From: Actinomyces capricornis
Lineage (GTDB): Bacteria; Actinomycetota; Actinomycetes; Actinomycetales; Actinomycetaceae
Assembly: GCF_019974135.1 (NCBI RefSeq)
Contig: NZ_AP025017.1
Span: 1,426,001 to 1,490,000, forward strand
Length of the DNA: 64,000 nucleotides
Direction: 5' to 3'
Part shown: piece after piece, positions 1 to 8,146 of the stretch
How positions within the stretch are numbered: the first letter of the stretch is position 1
How the letters are laid out: the number at the start of each line of letters is the position of its first letter
The notes under the pieces: generated by a model
Seen by the model: the letters and a program-made list of their open reading frames with translations, nothing else
Database searches by the model: none
What the model was told of the DNA's origin: nothing
Translations under genes and position numbers: made by a program

Positions 1-60
1 CGCGGCACACCCCCATCCCATCCCCACGACGCAGGTACAGGAACCAGAGAGCGCGGAGCA

Positions 61-786
61 ATGAAGATCCTCGCAGTCAACGTCAACACCACCCAATCCA
101 TGACCCGCAGCATCGGTGAGGCTGCGCGCGCCGTGGCCAACGAGGGCACCGAGATCATCGAGCTCACCCCGAGCATCGGGGCGGACTCGGTCGAGGGGAA
201 CTTCGAGTCCCATCTCGCCGCCGTCGCCGTCATGGACGCCGTGACCACCTATGAGGGCGACTTCGACGCCGTGATCCTCGCCGGATTCGGCGAGCACGGC
301 AAGGAGGGGCTCATGGAGCTCCTCGAGGTCCCCGTCGTCGACATCACCGAGGCCGCAGCGCATATGGCCATGCTCCTGGGCTACCGCTTCTCCGCGGTGA
401 CCACCCTGGACCGGGCCGTGCCCCTCATCGAGGACCGGCTGCTGTCCTTCGGGCTGCTCGCGCACTGCGCATCCGTGCGCTCCACCGGCCTGGGAGTCCT
501 GGAGCTCGAGGACGCCGAGCGCGCCGCCCAGGCGATCAAGCGCGAGGCCGGGCAGGCCGTGTCCGAGGACCGTGCCGAGGTCATCGTCCTGGGATGCGGC
601 GGCATGGCCGGACTCGACGCCGAGCTGAGCCGAGACCTGGGGGTGCCTGTCGTCGAGGGTGTGGCCTGCGCCGTCAAGCTCGCCGAGTCCCTCGTCGGCC
701 TGGGCCTGAGGACCTCGAAGTCCCGCACCTACGCACCCCCACGACCCAAGCGGATCGATGGCTGGCCATTGTCCGCACACCACTGA
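61..786 (+). CDS. Asp/Glu/hydantoin racemase-family protein (one catalytic Cys missing)
   Basis: A 241-residue protein of the aspartate/glutamate/hydantoin racemase superfamily, with N-terminal strand MKILAVNVNTT and the second catalytic loop VIVLGCGGMAGL containing Cys179. In two-base racemases of this family a first cysteine sits in a loop like A-C-F-x-x-P-G; here the equivalent segment reads ILAGFGEHGKEG, so position 75 is glycine. Gly plus one Cys is the arrangement known from arylmalonate decarboxylase, whereas hydantoin and allantoin racemases keep both cysteines. The gene is first in the visible part of an allantoin-type operon, 20 nt before carbamate kinase, so an allantoin or hydantoin racemase role would be the default guess, but the missing cysteine argues for a one-base reaction or a different activity. 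The upstream 60 nt hold only a weak GCGGAG ribosome site. Confidence 0.8.
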   Translation: MKILAVNVNTTQSMTRSIGEAARAVANEGTEIIELTPSIGADSVEGNFESHLAAVAVMDAVTTYEGDFDAVILAGFGEHGKEGLMELLEVPVVDITEAAAHMAMLLGYRFSAVTTLDRAVPLIEDRLLSFGLLAHCASVRSTGLGVLELEDAERAAQAIKREAGQAVSEDRAEVIVLGCGGMAGLDAELSRDLGVPVVEGVACAVKLAESLVGLGLRTSKSRTYAPPRPKRIDGWPLSAHH

Positions 787-806
787 GCAGGAGAGGAGAA
801 CACCCC

Positions 807-1748
807 ATGACCCACAAGGCACTCGTCATCGCCGTCGGTGGCAACGCCCTCATCAAGGACCCCAAGGAGGTGTCGGTCGCGAGCCAGGCCGAGGCCGTCC
901 AGGAGTCCGCCGAGCACATCACCTCGCTCATCGCTGCGGGCTACACCCCGGTGGTCACCCACGGCAACGGCCCGCAGGTCGGCTTCCTGCTGCGTCGGGC
1001 CGAGCTCGCCCTCGACGAGCTGCCCCCGCTGCCCCTGGACGTCCTGGGCGCCGACACCCAGGGCGCCACCGGCTACTTCTTCACCCGCAGCCTGCGCGGA
1101 TGCCTGGCCCAGCAGGGTATCGAGCGCGAGGTCGCCGCGGTGGTCACCCAGAGCGTCGTCGACCCCGAGGACCCGGCCTTCGCCGCCCCCTCCAAGCCCG
1201 TGGGCTCCTTCATGAGTGAGCAGGAGGCCCGCGAGCACGAGGAGAAGGACGGCTGGTCCGTGCGCGAGGACTCCGGCCGCGGCTGGCGGCGGGTCGTGCC
1301 CTCCCCGGTGCCCGTGGAGATCGTCGAGTGCGAGGTCATCCGCTCCCTGGTCGACTCCGGCTGCATCGTGGTGGCCGCAGGCGGTGGCGGCATCCCCGTC
1401 AGCCGCGAGGACGGCCGGCTCAGCGGGGTCGAGGCCGTCATCGACAAGGACCTGGCCTCCGCCCTCCTGGCCTCCGAGCTCGGCGTGCCGGACCTGGTCA
1501 TCTGCACTGCCGTGGAGCAGGTCTACCTCAACTTCGGCACCCCCGAGCAGAAGGCGCTGGACACGATCACCGCACAGGAGGCCCGCTCCTACCTGGAGGA
1601 GGGGCACTTCGGGAAGGGCTCCATGGCCCCCAAGATCGAGGCCGCCCTCAACTTCCTCCAGGCCGGTGGCCAGCGGGCCATCATCACCTCCCTCGAGGCC
1701 CTCCAGGACGCCGTGGCCGGCAAGGCCGGGACGTGCATCACCAACTGA
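807..1748 (+). CDS. arcC: Carbamate kinase
   Basis: A 313-residue carbamate kinase, the normal family length. It converts carbamoyl phosphate plus ADP to carbamate (then NH3 and CO2) and ATP in the cytoplasm. Visible family signatures are GGNAL (residues 11-15), THGNGPQVG (51-59), SKPVGSF near 129-135, AAGGGGIPV (190-198), DKD (213-215) and GSMAPKIEAA near the C-terminus. The frame stays open upstream into the racemase gene, but ATG 807 is chosen because it follows GGAGAGGAG at about 7 nt and gives the conserved N-terminus. There is no arginine deiminase gene nearby. Its partner here is the carbamoyltransferase at 4774, so it most likely harvests ATP from ureide breakdown, as in anaerobic allantoin fermentation. 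Confidence 0.95.
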   Translation: MTHKALVIAVGGNALIKDPKEVSVASQAEAVQESAEHITSLIAAGYTPVVTHGNGPQVGFLLRRAELALDELPPLPLDVLGADTQGATGYFFTRSLRGCLAQQGIEREVAAVVTQSVVDPEDPAFAAPSKPVGSFMSEQEAREHEEKDGWSVREDSGRGWRRVVPSPVPVEIVECEVIRSLVDSGCIVVAAGGGGIPVSREDGRLSGVEAVIDKDLASALLASELGVPDLVICTAVEQVYLNFGTPEQKALDTITAQEARSYLEEGHFGKGSMAPKIEAALNFLQAGGQRAIITSLEALQDAVAGKAGTCITN

Positions 1749-1813
1749 CACCTCCTCCCCGGGCGGGCAACGGTGCCCGCCCGGGCCAAGAGAACACCTG
1801 AAAGGACACTGCC

Positions 1814-3325
1814 GTGGAAAGCAGCGCAGCGCCTTCAACCCAGGAAGGCGTGCCGGTGGAGCCGGCGGACATCGACCCTCATCTGATCAATGATGATCTG
1901 GCTCCCGCCAAGAGCCGTGACTGGGGATTCTTCTCCCTCTTCGCCATGTGGATGTCCGACATCCACTCCATTGGTGGATACACATTCGCCGCCGGGCTCT
2001 TCGCCCTGGGCCTGGGTGCGGCCTATGTGTTCACCTCCCTGACGATCGGCATCATCGTCGTCTTCTTCCTCATGAACCTCGTGGGATTCGCGGGCCAGAA
2101 GACGGGTCTGTGCTACCCCGTCCTGGCGCGCATCACCTTCGGGACGGTCGGATCCAACCTGCCCGCCCTCCTGCGTGGATTCGTGGCCATCTGCTGGTAC
2201 GGGATCCAGACCTGGCTGGCCTCCAAGGCCGTCATCGTCCTGGTCGGGGGGATCTGGCCGCACATCCTCGAGTACGGCCAGGCCCGATTCCTGGGAGAGA
2301 GCCTCCTGGGCTGGGCCGCCTTCCTGTTCATGTGGGCCCTCCAGCTGCTGCTCCTGCGCAACGGCATGGAGACCATCCGCAAGTTCCAGGACTGGGCCGG
2401 GCCGGCGGTGTGGGTGGTCATGTTCATCCTCACCGTCTACATCCTCATGCTCGCCGATTGGCACATCTCCCTCAACCTGGCCACCGAGCCGGCTGAGTGG
2501 GGCACTCTGCACGCCGTCCTGGCAGCTGTGTCGCTGACGGTGGCCTACTTCTCCACCCTCCTGCTCAACTTCTGCGACTTCTCGCGCTTCTCACCCTCGC
2601 GCAAGGCCGTGTGGATGGCCAACCTGTGGGGCCTGCCGGTCAACTTCATCGCCTTCTCCGTGGTCTCGGTCCTGGTGACGGCCGGCTCCCTGCAGATCTA
2701 CGGCGAGTACATCTTCGACCCGATCGACCTGGTGGCCCGCATCGACCACCCGGTGGCCATCATCCTGGGCGCCGTGACCTTCACCGTGGCCACGCTGGGC
2801 ATCAACGTCGTGGCGAACTTCGTGTCCCCCGCCTACGACCTGGCCAACGCCTGGCCCTCGAAGATCAACTTCGTGCGCGGCGGCTTCATCTCCGCCTGCA
2901 TCGCCCTGGTCATCACCCCGTGGAACCTGTTCAACAACCCGGTGATCATCAACGTCTTCCTGGCGGCCCTGGGCGCCGTTCTGGGCCCCCTGTTCGGCAT
3001 CATCATCGCCGACTACTACTACCTGCGCCGCGAGAAGGTCCAGGTCTCCGAGCTGTTCCGGGCCAAGGGCCTGCACGCCTTCGGCAACGGCTGGAACATG
3101 CGCGCCGTGTGGGCCTTCGTCCTGGCCTCCATCCCCTCGATCATCGTGGCCGTGGTCCCCACCGAGATCTGCCGGTTCCTCAGCCCGTTCTCCTGGTTCA
3201 TCGGGGCGGCACTGGGCTTCGGACTGCACCTGGCCATCTCCCGTGACGACCCCTACGTCATCCGCGCCGTCCAGCAGGCCGAGGCCCTGGACCTCGATGC
3301 CGACCGCGAATCCGTGGCCCGGTGA
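1814..3325 (+). CDS. NCS1 family permease, probable allantoin/ureide transporter
   Basis: A 503-residue integral membrane protein of the nucleobase:cation symporter-1 family (Mhp1, PucI, AllW). The N-terminal signature INDDLAPAKSRDW followed by FFSLFAMWMSDIHSIGGYTFAAGL is typical, and about 12 hydrophobic segments follow. NCS1 proteins take up allantoin, hydantoins, uracil, cytosine or thiamine precursors with Na+ or H+. The specificity cannot be read here, but the position between carbamate kinase and allantoinase favours a ureide. The start is GTG 1814, seven nt after AAAGGA. The protein is paralogous to the permease at 11968, with which it shares the NDDLAPA-type N-terminus and the TPWNLF/Y motif, so the operon carries two related transporters. 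Confidence 0.9.
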   Translation: MESSAAPSTQEGVPVEPADIDPHLINDDLAPAKSRDWGFFSLFAMWMSDIHSIGGYTFAAGLFALGLGAAYVFTSLTIGIIVVFFLMNLVGFAGQKTGLCYPVLARITFGTVGSNLPALLRGFVAICWYGIQTWLASKAVIVLVGGIWPHILEYGQARFLGESLLGWAAFLFMWALQLLLLRNGMETIRKFQDWAGPAVWVVMFILTVYILMLADWHISLNLATEPAEWGTLHAVLAAVSLTVAYFSTLLLNFCDFSRFSPSRKAVWMANLWGLPVNFIAFSVVSVLVTAGSLQIYGEYIFDPIDLVARIDHPVAIILGAVTFTVATLGINVVANFVSPAYDLANAWPSKINFVRGGFISACIALVITPWNLFNNPVIINVFLAALGAVLGPLFGIIIADYYYLRREKVQVSELFRAKGLHAFGNGWNMRAVWAFVLASIPSIIVAVVPTEICRFLSPFSWFIGAALGFGLHLAISRDDPYVIRAVQQAEALDLDADRESVAR

Positions 3326-3358
3326 CCACCGGCCATGACGACTTCAGGAGACAAGATC

Positions 3359-4705
3359 ATGACTGATGAGAAGCAACCGACCCACGACCTGGTGGTCAGG
3401 GCCCGCCGCACCGTCCTGCCCGACGGCATCCGGCCCGCCTGCGTGGTCATCGACGATCAGACCATCACCGCCATCGAGGACTACGACGCCGCCGTGACTG
3501 CCGCCGAGGAGATCGCAGTCCCCGACGACCAGGTGCTCATGCCCGGCCTGGTGGATTCCCACGTCCACGTCAACGAGCCCGGGCGCACCCCCTGGGAGGG
3601 CTACGAGAGCGCCACCCGCGCCGCCCTGGCCGGCGGCATCACCACCATCATCGACATGCCGCTCAACTCCTCGCCGCCCACCACCACGATCCAGGCCCTG
3701 GAGGACAAGCGGCAGGCCGCCGAGGGCCAGCTCTCGGTGGACGTGGGCCTGTGGGGCGGGGCGGTGCCCGGCAATGTCGACCAGCTCGAGCCCCTGTGGG
3801 GGCGGGGCGTCTTCGGCTTCAAGTGCTTCACGGCCCACTCGGGGATCGATGAGTACGGATGCCTGGGCTATGAGGAGGTCGAGGAGGCCCTGGAGGAGAT
3901 CGCCCGCCTGGGCGCCGTCCTCATCGTCCACGCCGAGGACCCCGCGGCCCTGGCCGCCGCGCCCCAGGACTTCGGCCGGCCCTACGCCGGGTACCTGGCC
4001 TCACGGCCCCGAGAGGCGGAGAACACGGCCATCGAGAGGGTCATCGATGCGGCCCGCCGCACCGGTGCCAGGGTGCACATCCTCCACCTGTCCTCCGCCG
4101 AGGCCCTGCCGATGATCCGCAAGGCCAAGGAGGAGGGGGTGAGGATCACTGTGGAGACCTGCCCCCACTACCTCACCTTCGCCGCGGAGGCCGTGCCCGA
4201 CGGCGCCACCGAGTACAAGTGCGCCCCGCCGGTGCGCGAGGAGGCCAACAGGCGCCAGCTGTGGGCCGGCCTCAAGGACGGGACCATCGATCACATCGCC
4301 TCCGACCACTCCCCGTGCACCGTGGACCTCAAGTGCCGCGACACCGGGGACTTCGGGAAGGCCTGGGGAGGCGTGGCCTCCGTGCAGCTGGGCCTGCCGG
4401 CCGTGTGGACCGCCGGCCAGGAGTTCGGCGTCACCCTGGAGGACATCGCCCGCTGGTTCGCCGCCAGGCCGTCGGCCACCTTCGGCATCCCGCGCAAGGG
4501 GTCCATCGCCGTGGGCAACGACGCCGACCTGGCCATCCTCGACCCGCAGGCCGCCTTCGAGGTCGACGTCGAGGAGCTGGAGCACAAGAACAAGATCTCG
4601 CCCTACCACGGACGCACCCTCTCCGGCGTCGTCCAGCGCACGATCCTGCGCGGCAGGACCGTGGACCGCGACTCCAAGCGGGGGCGGATCATCGAGCGCG
4701 ACTGA
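3359..4705 (+). CDS. allB: Allantoinase (cyclic amidohydrolase)
   Basis: A 448-residue metal-dependent amidohydrolase that opens the hydantoin ring of allantoin to give allantoate. Binuclear-metal ligands are visible: DSHVHVNEPGRT (His68, His70), the carbamylated lysine in GFKCF (Lys155), HAEDP, ILHLSSA, ETCPHYL and ASDHSPC. EPGRT and SDHSPC are characteristic of AllB rather than dihydropyrimidinase or dihydroorotase. The frame extends to ATG 3335, but ATG 3359 lies 8 nt after CAGGAG and gives the normal family length. It sits between an NCS1 permease and the carbamoyltransferase in one transcription unit. An allantoate amidohydrolase, the expected next enzyme, is not seen in this window and may lie upstream. 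Confidence 0.9.
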   Translation: MTDEKQPTHDLVVRARRTVLPDGIRPACVVIDDQTITAIEDYDAAVTAAEEIAVPDDQVLMPGLVDSHVHVNEPGRTPWEGYESATRAALAGGITTIIDMPLNSSPPTTTIQALEDKRQAAEGQLSVDVGLWGGAVPGNVDQLEPLWGRGVFGFKCFTAHSGIDEYGCLGYEEVEEALEEIARLGAVLIVHAEDPAALAAAPQDFGRPYAGYLASRPREAENTAIERVIDAARRTGARVHILHLSSAEALPMIRKAKEEGVRITVETCPHYLTFAAEAVPDGATEYKCAPPVREEANRRQLWAGLKDGTIDHIASDHSPCTVDLKCRDTGDFGKAWGGVASVQLGLPAVWTAGQEFGVTLEDIARWFAARPSATFGIPRKGSIAVGNDADLAILDPQAAFEVDVEELEHKNKISPYHGRTLSGVVQRTILRGRTVDRDSKRGRIIERD

Positions 4706-4773
4706 GCCGCCACCCGATCCCCAACGACACACCCTGATCACCAACGATCCGTTATCACAGTGAGGAGATACTC

Positions 4774-5769
4774 ATGTCCCAGTACATGCGCTCGATGAAG
4801 GGCCTGGTCGAGGCCGTCGACCACGTCGGCAAGAGCTTCATCTCGATCAACGACATGACCGACGACCAGCTCTACAACCTCTTCGAGCTGGCCAAGAACC
4901 TGGAGCTGTACAACCGCTCCAAGATCGACCTGCTGGGCGGCAACATGCTCGCGCTGCTGTTCTTCCAGCCCTCGACCCGCACCCGCATGAGCTTCCAGAC
5001 CGCAATGGAGCGCCTGGGCGGCAACACGATCGTCGAGGCAAACCCCAAGGTCACCTCCTCGGTGGCCAAGGAGGAGTCCATGGAGGACACCATGCGCTGC
5101 GTGTCCCAGTACGCCAACCTCGTCGTGCTGCGCCACTACGACGAGGAGGAGGCCCGCCGCGGCGCCGAGGCCGCGACCTGCCCCATCATCAACGGCGGCT
5201 GGGGCCACTGGGAGCACCCCACCCAGGCCCTGCTCGACCTGTACACCATGTGGCGGCGCTTCGGCAGGATCGAGGGCCTCAACGTCGCGGTGGTCTCCCC
5301 CGACATGGTCGAGGCCCGCACCGGCCACTCCATGGCCTACGGCCTGGCCCGCCTAGGCGCCAATGTCACCATCTGCTCCGACTCCGACCGGCGCACCCCC
5401 GAGGAGGTCACCAAGCGCATCCGCAGCGACTTCAACTGCGAGCTGTCCGAGCAGTTCGACTTCGAGCAGGACACCTTCAACGACTTCGTGCGCAGTCAGG
5501 ACCTCATCTACCTGCCCGGCTGCTCGGCGCCCGCCGGCGCCAAGGCCGATGAGTTCAAGACGCTCATGGACCGCTACCTGGTGCGCTACGACACCCTCAA
5601 GGAGGAAGCGGACAAGGGGCACCAGATCTACGTCACCCACACCCTTCCCCGCCGCGCCGGCGAGATGGACCTGCGCATCGATGACAGCCCGCACCAGCTG
5701 TACTTCCGGGCCATCCTGCAGTCCGTGTCCATCCGCATGGCCCTGATCACCGCGATCCTGGGCCTGTGA
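4774..5769 (+). CDS. Aspartate/ornithine carbamoyltransferase-family protein, probably catabolic
   Basis: A 331-residue member of the ATCase/OTCase superfamily. The carbamoyl-phosphate loop STRTR (residues 67-71, in FFQPSTRTRMSFQ) and HPTQALLD (148-155) are intact, and a C-terminal THTLPRRAGEMD replaces the H-P-L-P-R element of biosynthetic ATCase. No pyrimidine-synthesis genes are nearby. Carbamate kinase and allantoinase are in the same operon, so the likely direction is phosphorolysis of a carbamoylated intermediate (oxalurate or a ureidoglycolate-like compound) to carbamoyl phosphate, feeding the kinase. This is an inference from context; the true substrate could be another N-carbamoyl compound, as for the uncharacterised YgeW. 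ATG 4774 is preceded by GAGGAG at 6 nt. Confidence 0.75.
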   Translation: MSQYMRSMKGLVEAVDHVGKSFISINDMTDDQLYNLFELAKNLELYNRSKIDLLGGNMLALLFFQPSTRTRMSFQTAMERLGGNTIVEANPKVTSSVAKEESMEDTMRCVSQYANLVVLRHYDEEEARRGAEAATCPIINGGWGHWEHPTQALLDLYTMWRRFGRIEGLNVAVVSPDMVEARTGHSMAYGLARLGANVTICSDSDRRTPEEVTKRIRSDFNCELSEQFDFEQDTFNDFVRSQDLIYLPGCSAPAGAKADEFKTLMDRYLVRYDTLKEEADKGHQIYVTHTLPRRAGEMDLRIDDSPHQLYFRAILQSVSIRMALITAILGL

Positions 5770-5820
5770 GCCCGGATCGTCCTCACCTGAACAACAACCG
5801 CTGAGAAAGAGAGACATGCA

Positions 5821-6234
5821 ATGATGCTTGAGATCAAGGCCGGAGGATTCACCTTCAAGGCTCGCTACGAGGAGGAGGCGGCCCCCCGCACGATCGCGGC
5901 CTTCCGCGAGAAGCTGCTCCCGCTGGACTCGCGGATCATCCACGTGCGCTGGTCGGGGCAGGCCGGCTGGATCCCCTTCGGCGACCTCGACCTGGAGCTG
6001 GAGCCGGAGAACGGCACCTGCTACCCGCACCCCGGCGAGATCGTCATCTACCCCGGTGGCGTCTCGGAGACCGAGCTGCTCATCGGCTACGGTTACGTCA
6101 ACTTCGCCTCCAAGGCCGGGCAGCTCGCCGGGAACCACTTCGCCACGATCGTCGAGGGCAACGAGCACCTCCAGGAGCTCGGTGAGAAGTTCCTGTGGGA
6201 GGGAGCCCAGGAGATCTCCTTCCGCGAAGTCTGA
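5821..6234 (+). CDS. DUF3830 (cyclophilin-like) family protein
   Basis: A small cytoplasmic protein of 137 residues resembling DUF3830, a cyclophilin-like beta-barrel family of unknown function that tends to sit near ureide or amide catabolism genes. Family-like features are the opening sequence of beta strands, an HPGEIVIYPGG turn and the GYGYVNFASKAG...GNHFATI segment near residues 86-106. There is no signal peptide or membrane segment. It follows the carbamoyltransferase by 51 nt and precedes a strong hairpin and the split transketolase. ATG 5821 and ATG 5824 are both possible after GAGAAAGAGAG; an ATG at 5815 is out of frame. No catalytic function can be assigned. Confidence 0.7.
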   Translation: MMLEIKAGGFTFKARYEEEAAPRTIAAFREKLLPLDSRIIHVRWSGQAGWIPFGDLDLELEPENGTCYPHPGEIVIYPGGVSETELLIGYGYVNFASKAGQLAGNHFATIVEGNEHLQELGEKFLWEGAQEISFREV

Positions 6235-6250
6235 CCGATGAGATGACGTC

Positions 6251-6288
6251 GGTGGTCCGGGAGGCGTCCAGGCGCCTCCCGGACCACC
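6251..6288 (+). repeat. Perfect 16-bp hairpin inside the catabolic operon
   Basis: GGTGGTCCGGGAGGCG (6251-6266), a 6-nt loop TCCAGG, then the exact reverse complement (6273-6288), between the DUF3830 and transketolase genes. There is no following T-tract and the downstream gene has its own ribosome site. It could be a partial intrinsic terminator, an RNA-processing or stability element separating upstream and downstream parts of the operon, or a terminator of the first half with a promoter just after it. Confidence 0.7.
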
Positions 6289-6311
6289 GGACTGACGAGG
6301 AGACAATGATG

Positions 6312-7130
6312 ATGAATGACGCACAACTACAGGAGCTGGAGGATATTGCGCGTCAGTGCCGGCGCGATATCGTCCGCATGACGAACAAGGCGGGCAGTGG
6401 GCACCCCGGAGGGTCGCTCTCCGCGATCGATGCGCTTGTCGTCCTCTACTTCCGGCACCTGAACATCCGCCCCGAGGAGCCCATGTGGCCCCAGCGCGAC
6501 ATGTTCTTCCTGTCCAAGGGCCACTGCACCCCCGCCTACTACACCGCCATGTCCGCACGCGGGTACTTCCCCCGCGAGGAGCTCATGACCTTCCGGGAGA
6601 TGCACACCAGGCTCCAGGGGCACCCCTCCAACACCCACCTGCCCGGAGTGGACTCCTCCTCGGGCTCCCTGGGCCAGGGGCTGTCGCTGGCCAACGGCGC
6701 CGCTCTGGCCGCCAGGCACGACGGCCAGGACTCCCGCTACTACGTCATGCTCGGTGATGGGGAGATCCAGGAGGGACAGGTCTGGGAGGCCGCGATGACC
6801 GCCGCCGCCTACGACCTCGACCACGTCTGCGCCATCGTCGATGCCAATGGCATCCAGCTCGATGGCACCGTCGACAGCGTCAAGTCCCTGGGGGACGTGC
6901 CCGCCAAGTGGCGCGCCTTCGGCTGGCATGTCATCGAGATCGATGGGCACGACATGCGCCAGGTGGATGATGCCCTGGAGGAGGCCAAGGCCACCCGGGG
7001 CAGGCCCACCGTGATCATCTCCCACACCATCAAGGGCAAGGGAGTGTCCTTCATGGAGAACACCGCGAAGTTCCACGGGCTCGCGCCCACCCCCGAGGAG
7101 CTCGAGACTGCGCTGGAGGAGCTGCGATGA
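6312..7130 (+). CDS. Transketolase, N-terminal (TPP-binding) subunit
   Basis: About 272 residues matching the N-terminal, diphosphate-binding half of transketolase: SGHPGGSLSAIDALVVLYF, FLSKGHCTPAYY and the TPP/Mg2+ motif GDGEIQEGQVWEA. With the next gene it forms a split transketolase, which usually moves two-carbon ketol units between sugar phosphates. Three in-frame ATGs (6306, 6309, 6312) follow GAGGAGA at 6297-6303; 6312 gives the best spacing (8 nt). It overlaps the C-terminal subunit gene by ATGA. Transketolase pairs are not part of standard allantoin operons, so this one may act on a ketose or ketoacid derived from the pathway. That role is unknown. Confidence 0.9.
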   Translation: MNDAQLQELEDIARQCRRDIVRMTNKAGSGHPGGSLSAIDALVVLYFRHLNIRPEEPMWPQRDMFFLSKGHCTPAYYTAMSARGYFPREELMTFREMHTRLQGHPSNTHLPGVDSSSGSLGQGLSLANGAALAARHDGQDSRYYVMLGDGEIQEGQVWEAAMTAAAYDLDHVCAIVDANGIQLDGTVDSVKSLGDVPAKWRAFGWHVIEIDGHDMRQVDDALEEAKATRGRPTVIISHTIKGKGVSFMENTAKFHGLAPTPEELETALEELR

Positions 7131-8068
7131 CTGAGAAGAGAGAGCCCCGCGACGGCTACGCCGAGGGCCTGCTGGAGATCGGGCGGGAGCACGACGACGT
7201 CTTCGTCCTGGACGGGGACTGCGCCAAGCCGAACTACACGGCCCGCTTCCAGGAGGCCTACCCCGACCGCTTCTTCAACATCGGCATCGCCGAGTGCGAC
7301 ATCATCGGCACCGCCGCTGGGATGGCCGCCCAGGGCAAGGTGCCCTTCGCCAACGCCTACGCCAACTTCCTGACCGGGCGGGGCTTCGACCAGGTGCGCG
7401 TCTCGGTGGCCTACTCCGAGCGCAAGGTCACCGTCGTGGGCCACAACGCGGGAACCACCGCCGCGCAGGAGGGCGCCACCCACCTGCCCCTGGAGGATGT
7501 TGGCCTCATGCGGGCACTGCCGGGCATGACCGTGATCGTCCCCTGCGACGCCGTGGAGATGCGCAAGGCGGTCCACGCCGTCTACGACCACCCCGGACCG
7601 GTCTACCTGCGCGTGGGCAAGCTGCCCGTGCCCGTGGTTACCAGCCCGGACACGCCCTTCGAGATCGGCAAGGCGGTCCCGCTGCGCGAGGGCGGCGACG
7701 TCACCATCCTCAACACCGGCTGCACCGCCTCCGAGGCCCTGGGCGCCGCCGAGCTGCTCAAGGATGAGGGCATCAGCGCCGAGGTCCTCCACCTCCACAC
7801 CGTCAAGCCGCTGGACGCCGAGGCCATCCTGGAGTCGGTGCGCCGCACGGGCTGCGTGGTCACCATCGAGGAGCACTCGATCATCGGCGGACTGGGCTCC
7901 GCCGTCGCCGAGCTCCTGGGCGAGCAGCACCCGGCACCGCTGGAGCGGGTGGGGACGCGGGACGTCTTCGGCCTGTCAGGGACCATGGACGAGCTCTTCG
8001 ACCACTTCGGCCTGCGGGCGGCCAATATCGCCGAGGCCGCACGCCGGGTCCGTGCCCGCCGCAGCTGA
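7127..8068 (+). CDS. Transketolase, C-terminal subunit
   Basis: A 313-residue transketolase pyrimidine-binding plus C-terminal domain protein. Visible motifs are the N-terminal RDGYAEGLLEIG, FFNIGIAECDIIGTAAGMAAQGKVPFANAYANF (the pyrimidine-domain Glu in IAE), GHNAGTTAAQEGATHLPLEDVGLMR, and the C-terminal TVKPLDAEAI...VVTIEEHSIIGGLGSAV. The start overlaps the stop of the N-terminal subunit (ATGA at 7127), a classic translational-coupling arrangement for equimolar subunits. It acts as a cytoplasmic heterotetramer with the 6312 product by analogy with other split transketolases. The substrate is not evident. Confidence 0.9.
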   Translation: MTEKREPRDGYAEGLLEIGREHDDVFVLDGDCAKPNYTARFQEAYPDRFFNIGIAECDIIGTAAGMAAQGKVPFANAYANFLTGRGFDQVRVSVAYSERKVTVVGHNAGTTAAQEGATHLPLEDVGLMRALPGMTVIVPCDAVEMRKAVHAVYDHPGPVYLRVGKLPVPVVTSPDTPFEIGKAVPLREGGDVTILNTGCTASEALGAAELLKDEGISAEVLHLHTVKPLDAEAILESVRRTGCVVTIEEHSIIGGLGSAVAELLGEQHPAPLERVGTRDVFGLSGTMDELFDHFGLRAANIAEAARRVRARRS

Positions 8069-8146
8069 CCCGATCACCGAGATCAACCGTACTGGAAAGG
8101 ACCACCTGGCCCATCCGGGCCAGTCAGACCATAAGGAGCGGGAACT

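Noticed and set aside
729..1838. Long minus-strand reading frames opposite arcC and other catabolic genes
   Set aside because: They are opposite-strand shadows of high-GC genes: no ribosome sites, Gly/Asp/His-rich low-complexity translations and full overlap with genes carrying clear family motifs.
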